Origin: Saprospira sp. CCB-QB6
GTDB lineage: Bacteria > Bacteroidota > Bacteroidia > Chitinophagales > Saprospiraceae
Direction: 5' to 3'
Length of the DNA: 64,000 nt
NCBI RefSeq assembly: GCF_028464065.1
Contig: NZ_CP116808.1
Location: 3,067,501-3,131,500, forward strand
Made by a program: the position numbers and the translations under genes. Positions within the stretch are counted from its first letter, which is position 1; every line of letters begins with the position of its first letter. The notes beneath the pieces are model-generated. The model was not told the DNA's origin. It saw only the letters and a program-made list of their open reading frames with translations, and made no database searches. This document shows positions 16,871 through 25,283 of the stretch, piece after piece.

Positions 16871-17989
16871 ATGTCCATATCAGAACAACATAATTACCTC
16901 TATTACGGGACCAAAACCAATGCCTCTGAACTTCGTAGTTTTGTAGAGCATATCTTGAAAACCAATGAGCGGATGGAGCAGCAAAATCGCCCCAAAACGC
17001 CCATTTGTATTTGGGGAAAACACGGTATTGGAAAAACACAGTTAGTGGAAAGTATAGCCCGTGAAAAGGGCTATCAGTTTGCCTATATTGCTCCAGCTCA
17101 ATTTGAAGAAATGGGTGATTTGGTGGGTATGCCACGCATTGATGAAGCGGGCAGAACGCAATTTTCTCCCCCCGATTGGGTGCCGCAGCAAGAAGGACCA
17201 GGCATCCTCCTTATTGATGATGTAAACCGAGCAGATGACCGCATTCTTAGAGGAATTATGCAGCTCTTGCAAAACTATGAGCTAGTTAGCTGGAGCTTGC
17301 CTAAAGGTTGGCAAATTGTTTTAACGGCCAATCCCGATGGGGGCGATTATTCCGTTACGCCTATGGATGATGCCATGCTCACCCGCATGATGCACATCAC
17401 CATGGAGTTTGATGTGAAAGAATGGGCCAAATGGGCCGAAGAATATGGCTTGGACCCTAGAGGAATTAACTTTGTATTGACTTATCCCGAAATGGTCACG
17501 GGCGAACGAACAACTCCCCGCTCTTTGGTGCAGTTCTTTGAATCTATTGCCGATATTCCTGATCTTTCTCAGGAGTTGGGCCTTGTTCAACTTTTAGCTG
17601 ATTCTGCTCTGGATAGCAATACCGTGGCGGCTTTTCTCTCTTTTGTCAATAACAATTTGGCCAAATTGATTAGCCCAGAAGATATTCTCAATGCTAAAGA
17701 CTTTAAGCAAGAAGTGCTTTCTCCAATTAAGTCGGTAGTTTCTAAAGGTAGCTTAAGAGTAGATATTTTGGCCACAATTTGCACGCGTTTGGTCAACTTC
17801 CTTAATATCAATAGTATTAAGCCAAACAAAGAACAGTTGCAAAATATCAAGTCCTTTATCAAAATTGACTTTCTGCCCAATGATATCCGTTTGGCGATGG
17901 CCCAAGACTTAGTCGCCTCGCCCAATAAACACCTCAAAGTGATAATGACTGATCCCGAAATTGGGAAGTTGTTGTTGCAGAAGATGTAA
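16871..17989 (+). CDS. AAA+ ATPase of the MoxR / dynein-related AAA_5 type
   Basis: 372 residues. Walker A is GKHGIGKT at 49-56, Walker B is GILLIDDVNRAD (114-117 LIDD), sensor 1 is IVLTANPD and an arginine-rich segment lies near LTRMMHITM. Family members remodel or activate partner proteins, often with a von Willebrand A domain protein. No VWA gene is seen next to it; instead the LRR and coiled-coil genes precede it in the same operon. It is distinct in sequence from the MoxR-like ATPase at 49776-50876. A strong terminator closes the operon. Confidence 0.85.
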   Translation: MSISEQHNYLYYGTKTNASELRSFVEHILKTNERMEQQNRPKTPICIWGKHGIGKTQLVESIAREKGYQFAYIAPAQFEEMGDLVGMPRIDEAGRTQFSPPDWVPQQEGPGILLIDDVNRADDRILRGIMQLLQNYELVSWSLPKGWQIVLTANPDGGDYSVTPMDDAMLTRMMHITMEFDVKEWAKWAEEYGLDPRGINFVLTYPEMVTGERTTPRSLVQFFESIADIPDLSQELGLVQLLADSALDSNTVAAFLSFVNNNLAKLISPEDILNAKDFKQEVLSPIKSVVSKGSLRVDILATICTRLVNFLNINSIKPNKEQLQNIKSFIKIDFLPNDIRLAMAQDLVASPNKHLKVIMTDPEIGKLLLQKM

Positions 17990-17992
17990 AAC

Positions 17993-18029
17993 AAAAAAGG
18001 AGCTTGACCTCAGGTCAAGCTCCTTTTTT
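17993..18029. terminator. Bidirectional terminator between the ATPase operon and trxA
   Basis: The perfect stem AAAAAAGGAGCTTGACC / GGTCAAGCTCCTTTTTT with a TCA loop lies between convergent genes. Confidence 0.95.
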
Positions 18030-18047
18030 AAAATAGGGTAGGGGCAA

Positions 18048-18368
18048 TTATACGATGTACTGCTCCAATTTAGACTTCAATTTAGCCTTAGTAGTCATGC
18101 CTACTTGGCGGTCTACAACCTCACCATCCTTAATCACAAGAATAGTGGGAATAGAGCGAATATTATACTTCATTGCAATCTCCTGGTTGCTATCGATGTC
18201 TACCTTACCTACAATAGCTTTGCCTTCAAACTCTTGAGAAAGGTCCTCAATGATGGGAGCAATTGCGCGGCAAGGACCACACCATTGTGCCCAAAAGTCA
18301 ATAAGTGCTACTTGTCCAGATTCAAGTACTAGGCTATCGAAGTTGCTATTTGTGATTTCCTTGGCCAT
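18048..18368 (-). CDS. trxA: Thioredoxin
   Basis: 106 residues, the usual length of a cytoplasmic thioredoxin. The active site is WCGPC at 29-33 within LIDFWAQWCGPCRAI, and the cis-proline loop is RSIPTILV. It reduces protein disulfides using electrons from thioredoxin reductase. No signal peptide. It is monocistronic, with the shared terminator downstream and a 140-bp AT-rich gap upstream toward the divergent PBP4 gene. Confidence 0.96.
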   Translation of the reverse strand: MAKEITNSNFDSLVLESGQVALIDFWAQWCGPCRAIAPIIEDLSQEFEGKAIVGKVDIDSNQEIAMKYNIRSIPTILVIKDGEVVDRQVGMTTKAKLKSKLEQYIV

Positions 18369-18511
18369 GATTTCAATCTTTGGTTTTAAATATTGTAAAT
18401 ATGCAGCCCATCTAAGGGGCTTTGATTATTTTGTTGTCGTAACAACGAAATTAACGATAAAGTTTGAGAACTGAAAACCGCCTAAAAAATATTTAACAGA
18501 TTCCGTCTACT

Positions 18512-19972
18512 ATGTCTAACAAATTTAGCTTTTTCTTTTGTTTTTTGCTACTTCTTCCAAGCCTTATTTTGGCCCAAAACCGCCTAGAAATGGCACTTAA
18601 GGAGTTTGAGCAGGCCCCAGAGCTTCGCTACGCCTCTATCGGTTTTGCCGCTATTGATATCGATAAAAACGAACTGATCGCCAGCCGAAATCCAGAACAA
18701 TCACTGATTACGGCTTCGACCATGAAGGCCATTACGACTAGCACTACGCTGGCCCTTTTGGGCGCCAATTATCGTTTTGCTACTTATCTGGAGTATGATG
18801 GCTACATTAAAGATGGGGTTTTGCATGGCAATCTCTATTTTAAAGGAACAGGTGACCCCTGCTTGGGCTCGCCTTATATGGAGGATATTCCCAGTCTAGA
18901 CGAGCTCTCCAATGAATTTTGCGAGGCTGTCCGCAAAGCAGGTATCCAAAAAATTACAGGCCTAATTATTGGCGATGGTAGCCATTATGATAACTCGATT
19001 ATGGTCCCTACCTGGCAATGGATGGATATGGGCAACCATTATGGAGCAGGCGTTTCTGGCCTCAATTTGCACGATAATCTTTTCTATATGCAATTTCAAC
19101 TGAGCGCCAGCCAAAGCCGTGGCCCCAAGTTTTTGGGCTGCGAGCCTGAAGTCCCTAGCCTAGAGGTCATCAATGAGCTGGAAACAGGCAAGCCCCGCTC
19201 TGGCGATCAATCCTACATCTATACGGCTCCTTATCATCCCCAAGCCTGGATCCGCGGAAGCCTACCTCAGGGCAGCAAAAAGTTTAAGGTAAAGGGCGCC
19301 GCGCCCAATCCAGAGTTGTTTGCCGCACATTGGCTCTGGCGCTCACTCAACGCACAAGGCATTCGCTGTTTGCGCCAACCCGTAACGCACCGAAACTATA
19401 AAATGGCCGAAAAACGCCGTCGTTTTCATACGCATTACTCGCCTCCCTTGGCCCAAATTATCCAACATGTCAATGAAGCTAGCCGAAATCTCTATTGCGA
19501 GTCCTTCCTCAAAACATTAGGCAAAAAGTTTAAGCAGGAAGCCTCTACTGAGGCGGGTGTTGGCGTGCTTATGGACTTTTGGGAAAAACGAGGTATTTCT
19601 ACCAAGGGCTTCTTTATGCAAGATGGCTCTGGACTCTCCGCCCGCAATGGCGTACCCGCCAAAACCATGGCCCAAATTATGCGCAAAGTCTATATCGATC
19701 AAAAAAGCTTTCCCAATTTTTATAATCTATTGGCTGTAGCAGGCAAAACAGGAACTTTTAAGTACCTTGGCCGCAAAACAGCCCTAGAGGAAAACCTACA
19801 CGGTAAAGGCGGCTCTATGAATCGCGTTCGCTCTTATACGGGCTACGTCAAAAGCCGATCGGGCCGCAAAATCGCTTTTTCTATTATCGTCAATAATTAT
19901 AATTGTGCATCCTGGACCATCCGCAAAAAGCTAGAGAAAGTCTTGCTGGCTATGGCCGAATATAATCAGTAG
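18512..19972 (+). CDS. dacB: D-alanyl-D-alanine carboxypeptidase/endopeptidase (PBP4, peptidase S13)
   Basis: 486 residues with a signal peptide ending LILAQ. The penicillin-binding motifs are complete: SxxK as STMK at 69-72 (nucleophile Ser69), SxN as SRN in NEASRNLYCE and KTG as GKTGTFKYL. Between SxxK and SxN lies the long insertion typical of the S13 family (TGDPCLGSPYM, IIGDGSHYDNS). The enzyme trims or cleaves peptidoglycan cross-links in the periplasm. It is flanked downstream by a dispersed element that starts two bases after the stop. Confidence 0.92.
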   Translation: MSNKFSFFFCFLLLLPSLILAQNRLEMALKEFEQAPELRYASIGFAAIDIDKNELIASRNPEQSLITASTMKAITTSTTLALLGANYRFATYLEYDGYIKDGVLHGNLYFKGTGDPCLGSPYMEDIPSLDELSNEFCEAVRKAGIQKITGLIIGDGSHYDNSIMVPTWQWMDMGNHYGAGVSGLNLHDNLFYMQFQLSASQSRGPKFLGCEPEVPSLEVINELETGKPRSGDQSYIYTAPYHPQAWIRGSLPQGSKKFKVKGAAPNPELFAAHWLWRSLNAQGIRCLRQPVTHRNYKMAEKRRRFHTHYSPPLAQIIQHVNEASRNLYCESFLKTLGKKFKQEASTEAGVGVLMDFWEKRGISTKGFFMQDGSGLSARNGVPAKTMAQIMRKVYIDQKSFPNFYNLLAVAGKTGTFKYLGRKTALEENLHGKGGSMNRVRSYTGYVKSRSGRKIAFSIIVNNYNCASWTIRKKLEKVLLAMAEYNQ

Positions 19973-19974
19973 CA

Positions 19975-20099
19975 TTTGGGGCCTCCGCTGCGGCTTCGCC
20001 TTGCGGCGCTACGTTCCGCAGCTCGCTGCTCGCTCGGCCCTTCGCCGCCTTCGGCGGCTGGGTCTGGCCCTTCGGGCCACTGCTGCACATCGCTAGGCC
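19975..20099 (+). repeat. Dispersed structured element, copy 7 (subfamily 1)
   Basis: It begins TTTGGGGCCTCCGCTGCGG and ends ATCGCTAGGCC; the end arms GGCCT/AGGCC pair. Hairpins CCGCCTTCGGCGG and TGGCCCTTCGGGCCA are perfect. It is one of the cleanest copies. Confidence 0.92.
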
Positions 20100-20135
20100 A
20101 AATAGCTTTTAGCTGCATTTCATAACTCAGAACTT

Positions 20136-21023
20136 ATGGCAAAATTTTCAGATCATTTGGGGCTTTGGGCCTTTAAGACCGTGCGTTTTAGCTTTCAGCT
20201 AACGCCTTTTTGGCTTTTATATGCCTATTCCAATTTTCTTTATTTGGTCCTCTACAAATTGTTGGGCTACCGCAAGCAGGTGGTCCGAGACAATTTACTG
20301 CGCTGTTTTCCCGAAAAAACAGAAGCAGAAAGAAGCCAAATAGAACGGCAGTTTTATAGCCACCTTTGCGACATCTTTCTGGAGAGCCTAAAGGGCTTGA
20401 GTATGAGCGAAAAAGAAGCTGAAAAACGCTGGAAAGTCGTCAATGGAAACATTTTGGACCCCATTGCCCAAAAACAAGGGGCTGCGGTTTTGGCTGGAGC
20501 TCACTATAACAACTGGGAATGGGGTGGAGCAGGTCTTGGCTTTCAAACGCCTATGCTCAGTATGGTTATTTATAAGCCTATGGCCAATAAATTGATTGAG
20601 GCTGAAATGCTCAAGGGCCGAAGTTTGTCGGGCAATATCATTGTACCAACTTATGAGACGGCCAAGCAATTTGAGGCGCATAAAGCAGATTCTCCGCTTT
20701 TGGTCCTCATTGCCGACCAAAACCCGAGTAGCGTGAAAAAAGCGCATTGGGTGGAGTTTTTTGGCCAACAGACGGCCACGATTCACGGTCCAGCCCGCTA
20801 TGCTCAAAGCTATAATATTCCTATCTATTACTTTGATGTGCAAAAAATCAAAAGAGGAGTGTATGAGGTCCATTTTGAAGAGCTCATTAAGGATCCTCAG
20901 GCGCATACAGCCGAAGAAATTAGCCAAATTTACATGGCTAAAGTAGAGCAACAAATCCGAAAGGATCCCGCTTATTGGCTTTGGTCGCATAAGCGTTGGA
21001 AGCATAAGCCACCGCAGGCTTAG
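20136..21023 (+). CDS. Lysophospholipid/lipid A acyltransferase (LpxL/HtrB family)
   Basis: 295 residues. An N-terminal hydrophobic helix at about 15-42 anchors it to the inner membrane. The acyltransferase motif HX4E is HYNNWE (His123, Glu128), followed by IADQNPSSVKKAHWVEFFGQQTA, the family's second motif, and WLWSHKRWK near the C-terminus. Family members add secondary acyl chains to lipid A. In Bacteroidota the same family also makes ornithine or other aminolipids, so the exact acceptor is open. Confidence 0.87.
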   Translation: MAKFSDHLGLWAFKTVRFSFQLTPFWLLYAYSNFLYLVLYKLLGYRKQVVRDNLLRCFPEKTEAERSQIERQFYSHLCDIFLESLKGLSMSEKEAEKRWKVVNGNILDPIAQKQGAAVLAGAHYNNWEWGGAGLGFQTPMLSMVIYKPMANKLIEAEMLKGRSLSGNIIVPTYETAKQFEAHKADSPLLVLIADQNPSSVKKAHWVEFFGQQTATIHGPARYAQSYNIPIYYFDVQKIKRGVYEVHFEELIKDPQAHTAEEISQIYMAKVEQQIRKDPAYWLWSHKRWKHKPPQA

Positions 21024-21031
21024 GGCCAAGG

Positions 21032-21069
21032 AAAAGGGCAGAAAAACCATGGTTTTTCTGCCCTTTTTT
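21032..21069 (+). terminator. Terminator of the acyltransferase gene
   Basis: The palindromic stem AAAAGGGCAGAAAAACC / GGTTTTTCTGCCCTTTT with an AT loop ends in TTTTTT. It can act on both strands. Confidence 0.93.
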
Positions 21070-21146
21070 AGGGTTAAGCGGAGCTTTGTTTTGGTCCTTT
21101 TGCGTTGGGCAGGCGGCGAAGCCGCCGCAAAGGAGCGAAGCGACGC

Positions 21147-21352
21147 GGCTGAGGGATGGAAAAGGGTGGCCGAAGGCCAGACCGAGCAAAAATGCGCAGC
21201 ATTTTTTGCGAAGGGCCGAGCAGACCTGCGAGCCCTGACACAGCCCGACCCGCCCGATAATTCATGAGGGTTTTAACCCTCATTTTGTATAGCTTCGCAA
21301 AGCGATACCGCTTTGCGCTGGGTTTTAACCCGGCGGAAGGGGCAGCCCCAAA
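21147..21352 (-). repeat. Dispersed structured element, copy 8 (subfamily 3, extended)
   Basis: Read on the minus strand it begins TTTGGGGCTGCCCC and ends CCCTCAGCC. It carries the long left module of three hairpins also seen in copies 20 and 22: GGGTTAAAACCC, CGCAAAGCG/CGCTTTGCG and ATGAGGGTT/AACCCTCAT. The core and the CAAAAAATGC/GCATTTTTG hairpin follow. Beyond the right end lies an extra GGCGGC/GCCGCC hairpin. Confidence 0.9.
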
Positions 21353-21355
21353 TCC

Positions 21356-22093
21356 TTAAATCAGTTCTAAATCTCTTTGGACGACGACCATTTCGTAACC
21401 ATCTTGGATATGGGCTCTGAGGAAGAGTTTTCCTTTTCGGCGAACTTCTTTAAAGAGGAGTTGGACCTCTTCGGTCCAGAAATCTTGAGGTTGTTTGAGG
21501 TAGATGGTATGCAGCTTTTTTTTGCGCCAATAGGTAATTTCTAGCTTTTGGATCTTGAAATTTTGGCCTTCGATGCTGCGCACAAAAAGCGATTGTTCTT
21601 GAAAAAGGGCTTTGAGGGCTTTCTTTTTGAGTTGATTACTTTGGCTGGGGCCCGACCAGAGCAATTGGTACTCATTTTCTTGGGCAATATGTAGTAATTT
21701 ATTGAGTTGGAAGCGGATAGGCAGCTCGATCCAGCTTTTAATAGCTTGGCCATTTTCTAGAGCGGGCTGAAAGCCTTTGATTCCTCTTAGGGTTTGCATG
21801 ACGGCCTCATTGAGGGCTTTATTTAGGCCATTTAAGATTTTGACTTTGGCAATTTGGCCTTGTTCATCAACTTCAAAAGCGGCAACGATAACCCCTTCAA
21901 CTTCTGCTTGCAGGGCAGTGTCTGGGTAGGGGCAGTTGAGATGGATATACTCCAAAAGTTTTTTTCGGCTACAATCTTCTTGTTGGGCCAAACTGATGAG
22001 CGGGTCGCTGCAAGAGGGGAAAAGGGCTGGGCGAGTTTCTTGGGCCCAAACTGCGCTAGATAAGAGTAAGCAGCAAAAAATATAGTAAGGCAT
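21356..22093 (-). CDS. Periplasmic TonB C-terminal domain protein
   Basis: 245 residues with a signal peptide ending AVWAQ. Residues about 25-60 carry the FPSCSD...C motif followed by KKLLEYIHLNCPYPDTAL. The TonB C-terminal domain runs at about 60-135 (VEGVIVAAFEVDEQGQIAKVKILNGLNKALNEAVMQTL split over several strands, then GFQPALENGQAIKSW). It has no N-terminal transmembrane anchor or Pro-rich linker, so it is unlikely to transduce energy as classical TonB. The last 110 residues are unrecognised. A paralogue follows upstream at 22141-22533. Confidence 0.8.
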   Translation of the reverse strand: MPYYIFCCLLLSSAVWAQETRPALFPSCSDPLISLAQQEDCSRKKLLEYIHLNCPYPDTALQAEVEGVIVAAFEVDEQGQIAKVKILNGLNKALNEAVMQTLRGIKGFQPALENGQAIKSWIELPIRFQLNKLLHIAQENEYQLLWSGPSQSNQLKKKALKALFQEQSLFVRSIEGQNFKIQKLEITYWRKKKLHTIYLKQPQDFWTEEVQLLFKEVRRKGKLFLRAHIQDGYEMVVVQRDLELI

Positions 22094-22110
22094 AAGTGAA
22101 AAGCATTGGC

Positions 22111-22137
22111 AAAAAAAAAGACGGCTCAGCCGTCTTT
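22111..22137 (-). terminator. Terminator of the small TonB-C gene
   Basis: The stem AAGACGGCT / AGCCGTCTT is followed on the minus strand by nine T residues. Confidence 0.9.
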
Positions 22138-22140
22138 CTA

Positions 22141-22533
22141 CTAATTCTTAAATTTAACATCGATTTCCCATTCCATATCTATCGGGTTGCCTTCGGGGTC
22201 GGTGCCAGGAATCCATTTGGGCATCAGGTTAATTAGGCGGAGAACTTCCTCATCGCAACCATGACCAAGGCCTTCTTTGACTGCTGGAGAAGTAATGCTG
22301 CCATCAGCTGTTACGGTAAAACTCGCCACAACTGTCCCCACTACATTAGCATCTTTGGCGGCTTGTGGATGTTTAAGATTACTAAAAAGAAACTGCAACA
22401 TTTTCATATCCGCGCAGTCATAATCTGAGACATCCTCACAACCTGGAAAGCGGGGCTCTTCTCCTTCTTGGGCATGCAATTGGCTGATGCCAAAGCTGCT
22501 GATTAGGAAAAAAAAGGCAAAGATTTGTTTCAT
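22141..22533 (-). CDS. Small periplasmic TonB C-terminal domain protein
   Basis: 130 residues from the ATG at 22533; the longer frame to 22557 puts eight charged residues before a good signal peptide (MKQIFAFFFLISSFGISQLHAQ), so the inner ATG is chosen. The mature protein has the FPGCED...C motif, a helix (KMLQFLFSNLKHPQAAKD) and a short TonB-C domain (VGTVVASFTVTADGSI, GCDEEVLRLINLMPKWIPG). It resembles the gene at 21356-22093 in motif order. A terminator lies between the two, so they are separate units. Function unknown; an envelope scaffold is possible. Confidence 0.8.
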   Translation of the reverse strand: MKQIFAFFFLISSFGISQLHAQEGEEPRFPGCEDVSDYDCADMKMLQFLFSNLKHPQAAKDANVVGTVVASFTVTADGSITSPAVKEGLGHGCDEEVLRLINLMPKWIPGTDPEGNPIDMEWEIDVKFKN

Positions 22534-22800
22534 AATATCGTTTTTTTCTAGGCCCAAAATGGGGAGACTTGGGCAGTCAGTAGTTCTTAATAAGTCTTAA
22601 TTTGTAGGCAGAGGTTTATTTACGTTCTCCTCTCTGAAAATCATACCAAAAAAGACCTATTCGTAATATCTCTTGTTTAGACTTTTGGGGTGGGAAGTGA
22701 TTTATTTTGCTTGATTAGCATAATTTAGGGCAAAAATCGCCTCAAAACGCCATTTTTGGAATAAAAGTTTTGACTTTAACTAATAAATTAGGTATTCCAC

Positions 22801-23262
22801 CTAGGCCCGGATACTGGCTTTTTCCAGCTCAATTTCTCCTGGAGAGCAGTCTCTCCAAGGCACTACGCCAGACCAAGGACCAATTAATTTATATTTACTA
22901 TCCTGAAACCTAAATTTTAAGGGCATTTTCTTTAGACACCAGGCGGCCCTTTCCTTTATTTCTTCATTGGTAATTTCAATATCTTCTAAGGTTACTTTGG
23001 TCCCTTCTAAGCGGCCTTTTAGGTTAAAATAACCAAACATTCGCCCAGCCCGAATCATCCCCGTTCCCACAATATCTTGTCCGTCTAGGCTAATCTCAAT
23101 TTCGTAGTAGTAGGTCCGAGCAATCCCCCCTTTGTCTTGAGTGAGCTTACCCGTCCATTTTCCAGCAAGCATGAGTGGTGCCATAACGGCCAACTCTTTT
23201 TCTTGGGCCTGCAAATTGGGCCACAAAAAGAATAAACTTGTGAGTATTAAGAAGAATCGCAT
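22801..23262 (-). CDS. Small exported protein, unrecognised
   Basis: 153 residues with the signal peptide MRFFLILTSLFFLWPNLQAQ. The mature part has alternating beta strands (GKWTGKLTQDKGG, YYYEIEISLDGQDIVGTGMI, YFNLKGRLEGTKVTLEDIEI) like a small calycin or lipocalin-type barrel, but no family signature is recognised. The start lies six bases after the apbE stop, so the two are very probably one operon. Confidence 0.65.
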   Translation of the reverse strand: MRFFLILTSLFFLWPNLQAQEKELAVMAPLMLAGKWTGKLTQDKGGIARTYYYEIEISLDGQDIVGTGMIRAGRMFGYFNLKGRLEGTKVTLEDIEITNEEIKERAAWCLKKMPLKFRFQDSKYKLIGPWSGVVPWRDCSPGEIELEKASIRA

Positions 23263-23268
23263 AAGGCA

Positions 23269-24285
23269 TTATTGTTTAATCCAAGTTTTTGCTTTGGGGG
23301 TCGACCAAGTCTGTATTTGTCCCAAACTATCTACATAAATTAAATGGGCTTCTAGCTCTTTGTAGTTGGGCAAAAGCTGCTGTGCCCGCTCCAACCCCAT
23401 GGCCATACAAGCGGTAGCCCAAGCATCGGCCCGCCCACAATTAGGGGCAAAAATAGAAGCGCTGAGCAGCTGGCTTTTTTCGGGATAACCCGTTTTTGGA
23501 TTGATCGTATGCGCATATTTTTGGCCCTCGACTTCGTAAAAGTTACGGTAATTTCCAGAAGTGGCCAAACTATAGTTTTTTAACTCGACAATATTCTGAA
23601 TTTCTCTTAAGCCAGCATCTGTTTTGGGCAAATTAATGCCAATGTACCAACCCTCGGCCCCCTCCTGATGCCCCCGCAAACGCAATTCTCCCCCAATTTC
23701 TACCATATAATCCCGAATCCCTTGAGCCTCCAAATAACGCCCCAATTCATCCACCGCATCTCCCTTGGCCAAGGCACTAAAATCTAATTCACTGCCCGCT
23801 TCGGTCTTATACAAATAGCCTTTTTCAAGCTTTAACTGACCAAAGGCACAAAGCGCCCGCAAACTGTCCACTTTTTGGCTGTCTACCGCTAATACAGGCC
23901 GTTTTTCGGTATAGCCAAAGCCCCAATAATTAACCAAAGGCATCAGACTAGGGTCCAACCAACCCGCTGTCTCTCCAAATACTTGCTTGGCCAACTGATA
24001 GTTGCGCAAAAAATGTGGCCGATCATCTACCTTAATGCCTTCCTCAGATTGATTCCACTGACTAATCGTAGAACTGGGAATATAGGTCGATACTTCTGCA
24101 TTAATTTCCCCCAAAAGGGAGTCGATAGCCGGCCCAAAATTACGCCCCAAACTATCTCGGTAATTAATGCTGTAACTGGTCCCCATCGTCCGACCACTTA
24201 ACTCTAAATAAGTCGATTTTTGAGGCCTAGAATTACAACTCGCTAAGCCAATTAGACTGAGCATTAAATAGATAAGGTTTTTCAT
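23269..24285 (-). CDS. apbE: FAD:protein FMN transferase ApbE, lipoprotein
   Basis: 338 residues from the ATG at 24285. The open frame continues upstream through dispersed element copy 9, but MKNLIYLMLSLIGLASC is a clear lipoprotein signal with Cys17. Family motifs are present: GRTMGTSYSINY, LDFSALAKGDAVDELG, YMVEIGGELRLRG, AHTINPKTGYP and ADAWATACMAMGL. ApbE uses FAD to attach FMN covalently to Thr or Ser in target proteins outside the inner membrane, such as subunits of the NQR and RNF complexes. No target complex is encoded in the window. Confidence 0.93.
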   Translation of the reverse strand: MKNLIYLMLSLIGLASCNSRPQKSTYLELSGRTMGTSYSINYRDSLGRNFGPAIDSLLGEINAEVSTYIPSSTISQWNQSEEGIKVDDRPHFLRNYQLAKQVFGETAGWLDPSLMPLVNYWGFGYTEKRPVLAVDSQKVDSLRALCAFGQLKLEKGYLYKTEAGSELDFSALAKGDAVDELGRYLEAQGIRDYMVEIGGELRLRGHQEGAEGWYIGINLPKTDAGLREIQNIVELKNYSLATSGNYRNFYEVEGQKYAHTINPKTGYPEKSQLLSASIFAPNCGRADAWATACMAMGLERAQQLLPNYKELEAHLIYVDSLGQIQTWSTPKAKTWIKQ

Positions 24286-24295
24286 ACTATTCTCT

Positions 24296-24423
24296 TTTTG
24301 GGGCCTCCGCAGCAAAGCTGCGGCGCTAGGTTGCGGGGCTCGCTGTTCGCTCGGCCCTTCGCAAAAAATGCTACGCATTTTTGCTCGGTCTGGCCTACGG
24401 CCACCCCTCCACAGCGCTAGGCC
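24296..24423 (+). repeat. Dispersed structured element, copy 9 (subfamily 1)
   Basis: It begins TTTTTGGGGCCTCCGCAGC and ends AGCGCTAGGCC; the end arms GGCCT/AGGCC pair. Its variable hairpin is CGCAAAAAATGC/GCATTTTTGC and the last hairpin TGGCCTACGGCCA. A CGCTTCGCG hairpin follows just outside. Confidence 0.92.
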
Positions 24424-24499
24424 AAGGCGCTTCGCGCCTTTCTGGACCTAAAATGGCCCAAACTCTTCCTGAAAAGGAGCTTGGGCAATAAATTTATTG

Positions 24500-25276
24500 T
24501 TACGGAATCTGAAATGCATTGGCCATATTTTGGCGAATCTGTTGCACAATCTGGCTAGAATCATCTCGATTAAAGGCTACCCCCCGCAATAAATCTGAAT
24601 AATCTAGGGCTAAGGATAAGCTCAAATTTTCATCAAAAGAACCAGAAAGGGCCAAAGGCAGTTCTACCCAAACTGTATCGCTCAGTACATATTGGCTGCT
24701 ATCTAGACCCAGTACGGCTTGCATCTCTGCTGAGCGATAAGTCCCATTTTCATATAAACTAGCCGTAAAATTACTGCTTAGGGCCAAGCTACTTTCGATC
24801 TGGCTGGGCGCCAAATCACTCCAGTTAGGATCTGCCCCAACCAAAAAACGTAGCCGATCAAATTCTCTAGCTTGATCAAAACGGCCCAAATCATACAAAA
24901 AGCTATTATTTCTCCAAATGGCAATATCGCTAGCTAAATAGCGGCTGCTGCCATTGGCCAAGGGATAGAGCAAACTGTCTTGTACCCGCCACCATTGCCC
25001 ATCATGATCGCGCAGGGCAAAAGAAGATACAAAAAAGCGAAATTGTTCTAATTGAAAGCTATCGCCTTGCATATCTGGATATTTGCTGGACCAGCTAAAA
25101 CTGCTGGTATCGGCCCAAAGCCCTGAGCGGTTGAGCCGCAAACCAAAATATTCGCAACAACAATCGGTATCGGCTTCTGGGGCATAATTTTCTGCAGTGG
25201 GGTCAGTGCAGCCCTCTTCCAAATCGCAGGCTGTAGCCAAAAACAGCAGCCCTAGCGCCGCAAATAAATATTTCAT
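24500..25276 (-). CDS. MbnP-like lipoprotein
   Basis: 258 residues from the ATG at 25276, which gives a lipoprotein signal ending FLATAC (Cys17). The next residues are Cys-rich (DLEEGCTDPTAENY, TDCCCEYFGL), a short domain seen at the start of many Bacteroidota surface proteins. The rest has the order of the MbnP family, periplasmic proteins linked to copper or haem handling: FRFFVSSFALRDHDGQWW, SFLYDLG, FLVGADPNWSDLAPSQIE, VWVELPLALSG and a final RQNMANAFQI. The usual paired MbnH/cytochrome peroxidase gene is absent. The start lies seven bases after the DUF4442 stop, so the genes form an operon. Confidence 0.6.
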   Translation of the reverse strand: MKYLFAALGLLFLATACDLEEGCTDPTAENYAPEADTDCCCEYFGLRLNRSGLWADTSSFSWSSKYPDMQGDSFQLEQFRFFVSSFALRDHDGQWWRVQDSLLYPLANGSSRYLASDIAIWRNNSFLYDLGRFDQAREFDRLRFLVGADPNWSDLAPSQIESSLALSSNFTASLYENGTYRSAEMQAVLGLDSSQYVLSDTVWVELPLALSGSFDENLSLSLALDYSDLLRGVAFNRDDSSQIVQQIRQNMANAFQIP

Positions 25277-25283
25277 ACTTAAA

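Noticed and set aside
24286-24378. N-terminal extension of apbE
   Set aside because: It runs through repeat copy 9; the lipoprotein signal begins at 24285.
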